Source: Candidatus Altarchaeota archaeon
Lineage (GTDB): Archaea; Altiarchaeota; Altiarchaeia; JAFGQM01
Direction: 5' to 3'
Assembly: GCA_016935655.1 (NCBI GenBank)
Contig: JAFGQM010000127.1
Location: 1-6,929 of the forward strand
DNA length: 6,929 nucleotides
Both the position numbers and the translations under genes were made by a program. Of this stretch, positions 1 through 6,007 are shown in pieces (the stretch's first letter is position 1; every line of letters begins with the position of its first letter). The notes under the pieces were generated by a model that was not told the DNA's origin, searched no databases, and saw nothing but the letters and a program-made list of their open reading frames with translations.

Positions 1-746
1 CTGTCGCCCGTGTGGATGCCCATGGGGTCGACGTTCTCCATGCTGCATATAGTAATACAATTGTCTCTGCCGTCCCTCATAAGCTCGTATTCGATCTCTT
101 TCCAGCCCCCCACATACTCCTCGATCAGAGCCTCATGGTTCATACTCTTGCTCAGAGCGCGTTGGGCCACCTTAGCGAACTCTTTTTCATCGAAAGCAAT
201 ACCGCCACCGGTACCACCCAAAGTGTACCCCGGCCTTATTACAGTAGGAAGGCCTATCTCAAACATCGCCTCTTGTGCTTCATGTAGACTAAAGACGGAT
301 TTGCTTCTGCAAATAGGCTCGTTGATACTTCTCATAAGCGCAGCGAATTCTTCTCTCCCCTCGCCGTTTTTTATAGTCTCTATGGGTGTTCCGAGCACTT
401 TTACATTGTATTTCTCCAGAACCCCCAATTCAGCGAGTTTGATCGTCATATTCAGCCCTGTCTGCCCGCCCATGTTTGGCAGGATGCCATCCGGTCTTTC
501 CTTTTCGATAATAGCCGTTACCGTCTCAGGGGTCAGGGGCTCTAAGTAGACTGCATCAGCGATGTTGGTGTCAGTCTGTATTGTGGCAGGGTTGTTGTTG
601 ACAAGAACCGTCCTTATGCCCTCTTCCCGCAGCGATAGACACGCTTGGCTGCCACTGTAATCGAACTCTGCAGCCTGCCCTATCTGTATCGGCCCGCTGC
701 CTATTATCAAGACCTTGCCTATCCTTTCCCTAGCTACTTTCCCCAT
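1..746 (-). CDS. carB: Carbamoyl-phosphate synthase large subunit (CarB), N-terminal part, cut by the window edge
   Basis: CarB makes carbamoyl phosphate from bicarbonate, ammonia (channelled from CarA) and two ATP, in the cytoplasm, for pyrimidines and arginine. Only the first 248 residues are in the window; the family is usually about 1,050-1,080. The frame is open from the ATG at 746 to the edge. Visible family features are the N-terminal pre-ATP-grasp segment ([20 protein letters not shown], residues 12-31), [16 protein letters not shown] (49-64), [11 protein letters not shown] (89-99), the glycine-rich ATP-grasp loop [14 protein letters not shown] (171-184), WKEIEYE near 215 and the [11 protein letters not shown] stretch ending at the edge. 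These belong to the carboxyphosphate half of the enzyme. The start codon lies inside the end of carA, so the two subunits are probably translated together. The identification is firm; whether the missing C-terminal half is intact cannot be seen. Confidence 0.96.
   Translation of the reverse strand, partial: MGKVARERIGKVLIIGSGPIQIGQAAEFDYSGSQACLSLREEGIRTVLVNNNPATIQTDTNIADAVYLEPLTPETVTAIIEKERPDGILPNMGGQTGLNMTIKLAELGVLEKYNVKVLGTPIETIKNGEGREEFAALMRSINEPICRSKSVFSLHEAQEAMFEIGLPTVIRPGYTLGGTGGGIAFDEKEFAKVAQRALSKSMNHEALIEEYVGGWKEIEYELMRDGRDNCITICSMENVDPMGIHTGD
734..746 (-). other. carA/carB 13-base gene overlap
   Basis: The carB ATG (746-744) sits within the last codons of carA, whose TAG stop is at 736-734. 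The overlap contains the end of a run of six A (745-750). The preceding minus-strand bases include GGGCTGATGA, which only weakly resembles an archaeal GGTGAT ribosome binding site. The layout suggests translational coupling of the two subunits, which is an inference. Confidence 0.8.
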
Positions 747-1834
747 TTTTTCATCAGCCCTATGAATTCATCAAAGATGTAGTTAGTGTCTTGGGGTCCT
801 GGAGTCGCTTCAGGGTGGTACTGCACAGACATAATCGGCAGTTCCCCGTGTCTTATCCCTTCGACGGTTTTGTCGTTGAGACTTATATGAGATACTTCAG
901 CACCAGTGCCGTCAAGGCTTTCGGCGTCTATGGCAAAGCCATGGTTTTGTGAGGTTATGTAGACCTTCTTAGTCCTCAGATCCTTCACAGGCTGGTTGGC
1001 GCCCCTATGGCCGAACTTCATCTTGTATCTCTTCCCCCCCAGTGCAAGTCCGATAAGCTGGCTCCCGAAGCATATCCCGAAGGTCGGCAGCTGCTCATCT
1101 ACTAGCTTTTTGATAGTGTCAATCACGTACTCTGCCCTCCCTGGGTCACCGGGGCCGTTGCTCACCGCGATACCGTCTGGTTCGAATTCCAATATCTTTT
1201 TGTGGTCGGTCCTGGCAGGGACCTGGACTACTTTGATGCCCCTCCTGACCAAGTTTTCGATTATACTGGCCTTCGTGCCGCAGTCTATTAGGACCATCGT
1301 GTGGGTCGCATTCTTGGTGTCGTGTATGACAACCTCCTTGGTACTGACCGAGTCCACTAGATCGACCTCAGTTATTGGCTTGGCTTTAGCGAGCTTCGCC
1401 TTTAGGTCTTCTACGTCACTTGGTTCGTAAGGGCATTTTAAGATGCCCAATAGACTTCCATGGGTCCTAAGCTTTCTCGTGAGGAATCTCGTGTCTGCAC
1501 CCTCCAACCCCGGGACGCCGTGCTCCATAAGAAAATCGTCGAGGGTCTTTATAATCCTGCCGTGGCTGGGCTTATGACAGAGCTCTCTCACCACCATCCC
1601 CTCCATCCAGACTCCTTGCGACTCGAATCTTTCGGGGGTTATGCCATAGTTTCCCATAAGGGGATACGTGGGTACAAGAATCTCATATTTGAAGGATGGG
1701 TCAGTAATAGCTTCTTGATAACCAACCATACCGGTCGTGAAAACTACCTCGCCAACAGCCTCGCCTTCAGCGCCAAAGCACTCCCCTTCCACGACAGTTC
1801 CGTCTTCTAGAACTAGTACCCCTTTTTTCTTCAT
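734..1834 (-). CDS. carA: Carbamoyl-phosphate synthase small subunit (CarA), glutamine amidotransferase
   Basis: CarA hydrolyses glutamine and passes ammonia to CarB. The protein is 366 residues, close to the usual length (about 360-380). The N-terminal CarA domain shows [16 protein letters not shown] (32-47) and [13 protein letters not shown] (56-68). The C-terminal class I glutamine amidotransferase domain shows VSNGPGDPG (224-232), the nucleophile loop GICFGSQ with Cys255, [15 protein letters not shown] (271-285) and HPEATPGP with His340 and Glu342, so the Cys-His-Glu triad is complete. Where many CarA proteins have GICLGHQ, this one has Phe and Ser. The ATG at 1834 fits the family N-terminus ([17 protein letters not shown]). 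No Shine-Dalgarno is visible, but a TATA-like element lies about 35 bases upstream, so a short leader is likely. It follows pyrC by 48 bases and overlaps carB. Confidence 0.97.
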   Translation of the reverse strand: MKKKGVLVLEDGTVVEGECFGAEGEAVGEVVFTTGMVGYQEAITDPSFKYEILVPTYPLMGNYGITPERFESQGVWMEGMVVRELCHKPSHGRIIKTLDDFLMEHGVPGLEGADTRFLTRKLRTHGSLLGILKCPYEPSDVEDLKAKLAKAKPITEVDLVDSVSTKEVVIHDTKNATHTMVLIDCGTKASIIENLVRRGIKVVQVPARTDHKKILEFEPDGIAVSNGPGDPGRAEYVIDTIKKLVDEQLPTFGICFGSQLIGLALGGKRYKMKFGHRGANQPVKDLRTKKVYITSQNHGFAIDAESLDGTGAEVSHISLNDKTVEGIRHGELPIMSVQYHPEATPGPQDTNYIFDEFIGLMKKWGK

Positions 1835-1864
1835 AAAACGAGTTTATTTAGTTATAGAGTGCAG

Positions 1865-1873
1865 AATATAAAA
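1865..1873 (-). promoter_or_regulatory. Archaeal TATA-like element upstream of carA
   Basis: On the minus strand this reads TTTTATATT, preceded by the purine- and A-rich GCGAAAATC, which could act as a BRE. Its centre is about 35 bases before the carA ATG. With the usual archaeal spacing of about 25-27 bases from TATA to transcription start, the RNA would begin near 1843 and have a leader of roughly 9 bases. It suggests that carAB can be transcribed independently of pyrC. This rests on motif reading only. Confidence 0.5.
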
Positions 1874-1882
1874 GATTTTCGC

Positions 1883-3187
1883 TTATCTTGAAAAAACTAC
1901 CTCTTGTGCCCCACTTTTGTAAATCCCACCCAAGTCGTACACAACCTCTCCGCCCACTATTGTTTTCTCGACCTTGCCTTTTACCCTCATCCCATCAAAG
2001 GGGCTCCACGCGCATTTCGTCAGCAGGTCGTCGTTCGAGATTTTGTATCCTTTCTTCAAGTCGACAATGACTAGATCAGCGTCGTATCCCCCTGTAACTC
2101 TTCCCTTGTTTTTTATCGAAAAAATCCTAGCCGGATTCTCAGCAGCGACCCTTATGACGTCTTCTAGTCTAAGGAACCTGTTGTTCACCATGTTGAGCAA
2201 CAAAGGCAGCATGGTCTCAACGCCAGGCACGCCAGCAGGTGCTTTAAGGAACTCGTCTTCTTTTTCCTCGAGTGTGTGGGGTGCATGGTCAGTCGCCACG
2301 ATGTCTATAGCTCCGCTGACCAATCCATCTATCAGAGCTTTTCTGTCTTCTGCCGCCCTCAGAGGCGGGTTCATCTTCGCGAACGCACCCAGTTTTTTCT
2401 CGTACGTCTGAGTCAGAAAAAGGTGATGAGGAGTAACTTCACAGCTTAGGTTCCTGTTCCTTGCCTTGTTTTCCTTAAATGATTCGAGGCCTTTTTTACT
2501 GCTTGTGTGGCATATATGCGCGCGGTTGCCAGCCTTGTTTGCAGCTTCCAGATAAGCTTTTATGGATTCCACCTCGCACACATCCGGCCTGAGCTCGGAG
2601 TAATACCTGAACTGCCTCTTCTTCGCGAACCTTCCTACAAGTTCCTCCTTTTCGCAGTGGGCGGTTGCAGGGATCCCTCTTTTCCTCAAGACTTCAAAAT
2701 ATGATGGCAAAATCGACTCATCCACCAACAGATCACCAGTGGTTGAACCGAGATAAAACTTCACAGAGGCTATGTTTTCCACCTTTTCTATCTCCCTCAG
2801 ATTCTCATTGGTTGCACCAAAGTGGAAACCGTAATTTACACTGCATTTCTTCTCGGCAAGCCTCCGTTTTTCTTCAAGCAGCTTTGCCGTGGTAATGGAA
2901 GGCTTGTTGTTTGGCATGTCCAGGAATGTTGTTACCCCTCCGGCAGCCGCAGCTGCCGAGCCGCTTTTCAGATCCTCCTTGTACTCCGCCCCAGGCTCGC
3001 GGAAATGGACGTGTGGGTCTATAAGGCCCGGGAGGACATATTTACCTTGGACGTCCAATACTTCCTCTGCCTTTGGGAGCCCGGATTTGAGGATTTTAAG
3101 GATTTTCCCGTTCTCGATGGCGATGCTTGCATCTATTACCCCCCGAGGGGTTACTACTCTTCCTCCCTTTACCAGCAAGTCCACCAT
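1883..3187 (-). CDS. pyrC: Dihydroorotase, class I, cyclic amidohydrolase family
   Basis: The enzyme reversibly cyclises N-carbamoyl-aspartate to dihydroorotate, the third step of UMP synthesis. From the ATG at 3187 it has 434 residues, usual for class I enzymes. The metal-centre residues are present: His59 and His61 in DPHVHFREPG, the probable carboxylated Lys143 (SVKFYLGSTTG), His177 (AHCE), His227 (ICHTSS) and Asp300 (VATDHAPHT). Substrate-side motifs MPNNKP (91-96) and KMNPPLR (271-277) are also present, and the C-terminal GGYDADLVIVDL strand is typical of amidohydrolases. The frame stays open upstream to an ATG at 3361, but those 58 residues look random and overlap the divergent lipid gene, so I reject that start. 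Hydantoinase or allantoinase are the alternatives. The HFREPG motif, the archaeal class I pattern and the carAB neighbours favour dihydroorotase. Confidence 0.95.
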   Translation of the reverse strand: MVDLLVKGGRVVTPRGVIDASIAIENGKILKILKSGLPKAEEVLDVQGKYVLPGLIDPHVHFREPGAEYKEDLKSGSAAAAAGGVTTFLDMPNNKPSITTAKLLEEKRRLAEKKCSVNYGFHFGATNENLREIEKVENIASVKFYLGSTTGDLLVDESILPSYFEVLRKRGIPATAHCEKEELVGRFAKKRQFRYYSELRPDVCEVESIKAYLEAANKAGNRAHICHTSSKKGLESFKENKARNRNLSCEVTPHHLFLTQTYEKKLGAFAKMNPPLRAAEDRKALIDGLVSGAIDIVATDHAPHTLEEKEDEFLKAPAGVPGVETMLPLLLNMVNNRFLRLEDVIRVAAENPARIFSIKNKGRVTGGYDADLVIVDLKKGYKISNDDLLTKCAWSPFDGMRVKGKVEKTIVGGEVVYDLGGIYKSGAQEVVFSR

Positions 3188-3231
3188 TTGGATATTCTTA
3201 CAGAGGGAGTCTAAAAAACCGGAATCGTACA

Positions 3232-3245
3232 CTTTTATTCTTAAA
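3232..3245 (-). promoter_or_regulatory. Possible TATA-like element for pyrC
   Basis: The minus strand reads TTTAAGAATAAAAG here, the best AT-rich candidate in the 100-base pyrC upstream gap. It would put the transcript start around 3209-3215 and give a leader of about 22-28 bases. I see no Shine-Dalgarno in that leader. The lipid-gene TATA at 3251-3258 could also be read in this direction, giving a longer leader. Evidence is weak. Confidence 0.25.
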
Positions 3246-3250
3246 GAAGG

Positions 3251-3258
3251 AAATATAA
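3251..3258 (+). promoter_or_regulatory. TATA-like element upstream of the lipid synthase gene
   Basis: The sequence AAATATAA follows the purine-rich AAAGAAGG, which could be a BRE. Its centre is about 33 bases before the ATG at 3288, so transcription would begin near 3281 with a leader of about 7 bases. No Shine-Dalgarno precedes the start, which agrees with a near-leaderless transcript. The spacing is nearly the same as in the carA promoter. Confidence 0.5.
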
Positions 3259-3287
3259 GGGCATTTGCGTATTTCCGTACTTCTAAA

Positions 3288-4067
3288 ATGACTATTGGCA
3301 GGGTAGAGAAGTATCTGCATGAGAAGCGTGCCCAGGATGGCGCCCTTTTCTTTGCGATCATAGACCCTTTGGACTACTCGGATCTGGATTCCGCCGTAAA
3401 AGCTGCTAGAGAGGCCTACGAGGCTGGGTCGGACATGATAGTGGTGGGCGGCTCCACAGGGGTACAGGGCCAGACGCTTGACGTTACCGTCTCTGAGATC
3501 AAGAAGTCCATAGATGTGCCGTTGACCCTGTTCCCGGGCAATATAGCCACTGTTACAAAGATGGCTGATGCCATCTATTTCATGTCCATGCTCAATTCTA
3601 GGAACCCCTATTGGATCACGGGCGCCCAGACACTCGCTGCACCAGTCATAAAGGCACTAGGCGTGGAACCCCTGCCTGTGGGTTATACAGTGGTCGGCGA
3701 GGGCGGCACTGTGGCGTGGATAGGCGATACCAATACGATACCTCTTAAAAAGCCCCATTTGGCCGCCGCCATAGCTTTAGCGGCTAGGTACATGGGCTTT
3801 AGGTTCTTCTTTACCGATGCCGGGTCCGCCCCGCCCGAGCCGGTCCCTCCGGAGATGGTGGCCGCAGTGAGAAAGGCCATAGGGGACGAGATGTTTTACA
3901 TAGATGCTGGCGGTATAAGATCAGAAGCCCATGTAAGGGCGGTAATAAAGGCCGGTGCTGATGCTGTGCAAGTTGGGACTGCAATAGAAAGCGCTAGGGA
4001 TGTCAAAGAAAAGGTCCAGAAGCTAGTGAGGGCTGTAAAGGAAGAAGGTAAAAGTAGGTTGGAATAA
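3288..4067 (+). CDS. Geranylgeranylglyceryl phosphate synthase (GGGPS, PcrB-like family)
   Basis: GGGPS joins geranylgeranyl diphosphate to sn-glycerol-1-phosphate, making the first ether bond of archaeal membrane lipids. The protein is 259 residues and reads as a TIM barrel. Features in order are AIIDPLDY (23-30, the Asp expected to help bind Mg), SDMIVVGGSTGV (48-59), LTLFPGN (79-85), IYFMSMLNSRNPYWITGAQ (96-114), VVGEGGTVAWIGDT (135-148), the DAGSAPPEPVP segment (177-187), YIDAGGIRS (204-212) and AVQVGTAIE (226-234), the last two being phosphate-binding loops. The pattern fits the group with the YWITGAQ and GEGG motifs (group II). Where I expect Tyr-Leu-Glu-Ala-Gly-Ser-Gly, it has Phe-Thr-Asp-Ala-Gly-Ser-Ala. 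The frame is open 399 bases further upstream, but that extension is antisense to pyrC, and the family N-terminus fits the ATG at 3288. Its 3' end faces the PRC-barrel gene, 20 bases away. Confidence 0.94.
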   Translation: MTIGRVEKYLHEKRAQDGALFFAIIDPLDYSDLDSAVKAAREAYEAGSDMIVVGGSTGVQGQTLDVTVSEIKKSIDVPLTLFPGNIATVTKMADAIYFMSMLNSRNPYWITGAQTLAAPVIKALGVEPLPVGYTVVGEGGTVAWIGDTNTIPLKKPHLAAAIALAARYMGFRFFFTDAGSAPPEPVPPEMVAAVRKAIGDEMFYIDAGGIRSEAHVRAVIKAGADAVQVGTAIESARDVKEKVQKLVRAVKEEGKSRLE

Positions 4068-4087
4068 TCCACACACCCAAAACCAAC

Positions 4088-4420
4088 CTAGGATCTTGGG
4101 AGATGGTGATGATGCCTATGCGTCGATGTGGGACTTGCTACATCTTGGGTCGAGGTTATAGGCGACGGCATCGGAGCCTCTTCTACCACAATCACATCGC
4201 TTATGGCTCTTACAGCCTTGAACGGTATCACAAAATCACCCTGGCCATCCTTAGGGAATCTGATGTCGTCTGCAGTCTCGGCATCCGGTTCTACAACTAC
4301 GCTCTCCATCTCCCCTGTAGCCTCGTCAACAACTATATCGTCAAGCCTGCCTATCTCCTTACCCGTGGTAGTGATAGACCTTTTACCACCCAGTTGCCTT
4401 GCAACTACGAATCTTGCCAT
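4088..4420 (-). CDS. Small PRC-barrel domain protein with a histidine-rich C-terminal tail
   Basis: The protein has 110 residues. Residues 1-80 look like a PRC-barrel: MARFVVARQLGGKRSITTTG, then KEIGRLDDIVVDEATGEMES (21-40), two strands around VVVEP and DFVIPFKAVRAISDVIVVEE (62-81). PRC-barrels are small beta folds in ribosome-maturation RimM, photosynthetic reaction centre H subunit and many short archaeal proteins, some linked to cell division. Which role applies here is not visible. The tail from about 83 is Pro/Ser/Thr-rich, apparently disordered, and ends in HRHHHH before LPRS. No signal peptide or membrane segment is seen. The ATG at 4420 starts directly at the domain. The gene is convergent with the GGGPS gene and divergent from taw1, so it is probably a single-gene unit. 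Confidence in the fold is good; the function is unknown. Confidence 0.85.
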   Translation of the reverse strand: MARFVVARQLGGKRSITTTGKEIGRLDDIVVDEATGEMESVVVEPDAETADDIRFPKDGQGDFVIPFKAVRAISDVIVVEEAPMPSPITSTQDVASPTSTHRHHHHLPRS

Positions 4421-4515
4421 TTTTGAAAACCCCTATTTTTAAACGTAAAAGAAAGAAAAATACCCTATTCTACCTCTATCTTAGATGTTTGAGAAACAAA
4501 ACATAAAAATAAGAG
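4421..4515. promoter_or_regulatory. Divergent intergenic region between the PRC-barrel gene and taw1
   Basis: This AT-rich gap of 95 bases must hold promoters for both flanking genes. Candidate elements are TTTAAAAATA on the minus strand (about 4435-4444, too near the PRC-barrel ATG for normal spacing), an AT/pyrimidine stretch at 4448-4462, and CTATCTTA (4476-4483) for taw1. None matches a TATA box well. I see no Shine-Dalgarno before either start, no hairpin and no repeat. Confidence 0.4.
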
Positions 4516-5436
4516 ATGATACCTGACGATTTAAGGAAGCTACTTGTTAGGCAGCACTACCAACTAGTAGGGGACCATTCGGCCGTAAAGACTTGTGAGT
4601 GGCTAAGGAAGAGCCTTCGGGGTCAGGGAGTCTGTTATAAGCAGCAGTTCTATGGGGTGGAATCCCACAGATGCCTGCAGATGACCCCTGCAGTCTCTCA
4701 CTGTACCCAGAAATGCCTGTTCTGCTGGAGGCCTGTTGAATGGACCCTCGGGACTGAGCTTAAGGAATATGACGACCCCGACTACATAGTGGAGGGGTCC
4801 ATCAAGGCCCAAAGGCTCTTGATAAGCGGTTTTGGCGGGTTTGAGGGCGTTGACAAGAAGAAGTACAAAGAAGCCCAGAACCCCAACCAAGCGGCAATCA
4901 GCCTTTCCGGCGAGCCGACAATCTATCCCGAGCTTGGGGGCCTTATAGAATCGTTCCATAAGAACGGGTTTAAGACTACCTACCTGGTCACAAACGGGAC
5001 TTTCCCGAAGGTCTTGTCGTCCTTGAGCAGGGAGCCGACGCAGCTTTACCTCAGCCTAGAGGCGTCAAACGAAGACCTCTATGAGAGATTGGACCGGCCC
5101 ATAATAAAGGACGGGTGGTCCAGACTCAACGAGACCATAGACTTATTACCTTCTCTAAAGGCAAGGAAGGTTATAAGGATAACACTGATCAGGGACTGGA
5201 ATCTTTCCGATGGCCTCATACCGGAGTTCGCGCGCATCATAGGCCGCGCAGAACCGGACTTTGTAGAGTGCAAGTCCTACATGTGCATAGGCTATTCCAG
5301 GAAAAGATTGACCCTGGACAATATGGTCCGGCACGAGGAGATACTCGATTTTTCAAAGAAGCTCTCAGAAGAAACAGGCTATAAGCTCAAGGACTCAAAA
5401 GAGGATAGCAGGGTAGCACTTTTAAGTAATCTTTAG
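4516..5436 (+). CDS. taw1: tRNA 4-demethylwyosine synthase (Taw1, radical SAM)
   Basis: Taw1 uses S-adenosylmethionine and pyruvate to turn 1-methylguanosine-37 of tRNA-Phe into the tricyclic 4-demethylwyosine, the core of wyosine bases that help hold the reading frame. At 306 residues it matches stand-alone archaeal enzymes, without the flavodoxin domain of eukaryotic TYW1. The radical-SAM cluster motif is CTQKCLFC (Cys63, Cys67, Cys70) followed by WRP. Cys27, Cys40 and Cys53 match the spacing of the second iron-sulfur cluster of archaeal TYW1. The SAM-binding SGEPT (131-135), TNGTFP (159-164), LYLSLEASNEDLYERLDRP (177-195), GYSRKRL (259-265) and terminal DSRVALLS follow the family. The ATG at 4516 gives a family-like N-terminus; no clear ribosome binding site precedes it. 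Its last 15 bases overlap the end of the convergent membrane-protein gene. Confidence 0.95.
   Translation: MIPDDLRKLLVRQHYQLVGDHSAVKTCEWLRKSLRGQGVCYKQQFYGVESHRCLQMTPAVSHCTQKCLFCWRPVEWTLGTELKEYDDPDYIVEGSIKAQRLLISGFGGFEGVDKKKYKEAQNPNQAAISLSGEPTIYPELGGLIESFHKNGFKTTYLVTNGTFPKVLSSLSREPTQLYLSLEASNEDLYERLDRPIIKDGWSRLNETIDLLPSLKARKVIRITLIRDWNLSDGLIPEFARIIGRAEPDFVECKSYMCIGYSRKRLTLDNMVRHEEILDFSKKLSEETGYKLKDSKEDSRVALLSNL
5422..5436. other. Convergent 3' overlap of taw1 and the four-helix membrane protein gene
   Basis: The taw1 stop TAG is at 5434-5436 on the plus strand and the membrane-protein stop TAA is at 5424-5422 on the minus strand, so the coding regions overlap tail to tail by 15 bases. Any transcript reading past its stop is antisense to the other gene. 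No intrinsic terminator can lie between them; termination must occur inside one or both coding regions. Confidence 0.85.
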
Positions 5437-5943
5437 CTTGTTCCTATCGTGTATGGCGGTGAACTTCACATAAACGGCCAGACCTACCAACATCGCGGCT
5501 ACGGCTATCCCAAGCATGGCTATGTCCCCCACGACTTCTGCATTAAGGTCGGCCTGGGCGGCTTTTATGAACACCTCCATGGAAAGTGCGAATATAACGA
5601 CTGCAAGGAATCTCGTCAGGAAGTTTCTAGCTCTCTCCTGGACGTTCATGAACCTCTGTTCCGCTATCTCCGCATCCAGGATCGATTTGGTCAGGTCCAT
5701 TACGGCTATCCCGATGGCTATACTGCCCAGGGATTCTATAAGCAGGGTCGGGAAGGTACCCTCCCAGTTGATACTGACCAAGTTCGAGCCAAAAAGCTGG
5801 TCCCAGCTCTCCAGTAGCAGGCCCACCCCGAATATAACCAAGGAAATGGAGATCAGGAAAAGTATTAATGAGACAAAAAACAAACTGTTCAGTAAGAGTT
5901 TATCAAAGCTCCTTACGAATCTCTGACCTTTGAGCTCAGCCAT
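5422..5943 (-). CDS. Uncharacterised four-helix integral membrane protein
   Basis: The protein has 173 residues with four likely membrane segments at about 17-44, 64-82, 108-127 and 137-160. A short basic N-terminus (KGQRFVRSFDK) precedes the first. Between helices 2 and 3 is a charged segment (LTKSILDAEIAEQRFMNVQERARNFLTRF, split here as LTKSILDAEIAEQ and RFMNVQERARNFLTRF) that is probably cytoplasmic. The tail IHDRNKLKIT is also likely cytoplasmic, giving both ends inside. The pattern of helix 2, acidic helix, Leu-Thr-Arg-Phe and helix 3 resembles small bacterial membrane proteins sometimes labelled as general glycosylation pathway proteins, from memory only; PsiE-like proteins are another possibility. 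No catalytic residues are apparent, and I do not assign a function. The ATG at 5943 is 60 bases from the start of a divergent gene for an exported protein, with which it may be co-regulated. Confidence 0.85.
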   Translation of the reverse strand: MAELKGQRFVRSFDKLLLNSLFFVSLILFLISISLVIFGVGLLLESWDQLFGSNLVSINWEGTFPTLLIESLGSIAIGIAVMDLTKSILDAEIAEQRFMNVQERARNFLTRFLAVVIFALSMEVFIKAAQADLNAEVVGDIAMLGIAVAAMLVGLAVYVKFTAIHDRNKLKIT

Positions 5944-5969
5944 CGGATGTCAATTTTTAAAAGATTTTC

Positions 5970-5979
5970 TTTAATTTAA
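5970..5979. promoter_or_regulatory. Near-symmetric TATA-like element shared by two divergent membrane genes
   Basis: The sequence TTTAATTTAA reads TTAAATTAAA on the other strand, so it is TATA-like both ways. Its centre is about 31 bases from the minus-strand ATG (5943) and about 29 from the plus-strand ATG (6004). Normal archaeal spacing would give leaders of about 6 and 3 bases. A second AT-rich candidate for the plus gene, CTATAAAAAA (5989-5998), lies too close to the ATG to work at usual spacing. Function is inferred. Confidence 0.45.
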
Positions 5980-5999
5980 GCGTCACCTCTATAAAAAAG

Positions 6000-6007
6000 G
6001 GAGATGA
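6000..6007 (+). promoter_or_regulatory. Possible Shine-Dalgarno favouring the second ATG (6010)
   Basis: GGAGATGA matches seven of the first eight bases of the archaeal GGAGGTGA consensus and ends two bases before an in-frame ATG at 6010. It overlaps the first ATG at 6004. If used, the protein would begin MGRYIG rather than MSMGRYIG. The TATA spacing favours 6004, so the start is undecided; both give a workable signal peptide. Confidence 0.35.

Noticed and set aside
10..549. Plus-strand open frame of 179 codons
   Set aside because: It lies antisense to carB, whose minus-strand translation is strongly conserved throughout; the plus-strand product is low-complexity and unlike any protein I know.
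2889..3287. Long upstream extension of the GGGPS frame, which would give a 392-residue protein
   Set aside because: The added 133 residues are antisense to well-supported pyrC coding sequence, including its HxH motif region; chance open frame.
3188..3361. Upstream extension of dihydroorotase by 58 residues to an ATG at 3361
   Set aside because: It overlaps the start of the divergent GGGPS gene and its promoter, its residues do not resemble a dihydroorotase N-terminus, and the family start fits the ATG at 3187.
4068..4087. Possible transcription terminator between the GGGPS and PRC-barrel genes
   Set aside because: The 20-base gap has no hairpin and no T-run of useful length on either strand (longest is four T on the minus strand).
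4101..4118. GATGGTGATGATG tri-nucleotide run as a possible microsatellite
   Set aside because: It encodes the histidine tail of the PRC-barrel protein with mixed CAT/CAC codons, so it is treated as coding, not as a repeat element.
4103..4442. Two plus-strand open frames opposite the PRC-barrel gene
   Set aside because: The minus-strand frame has a recognisable PRC-barrel pattern; the antisense products are Ser/Thr-rich shadows.
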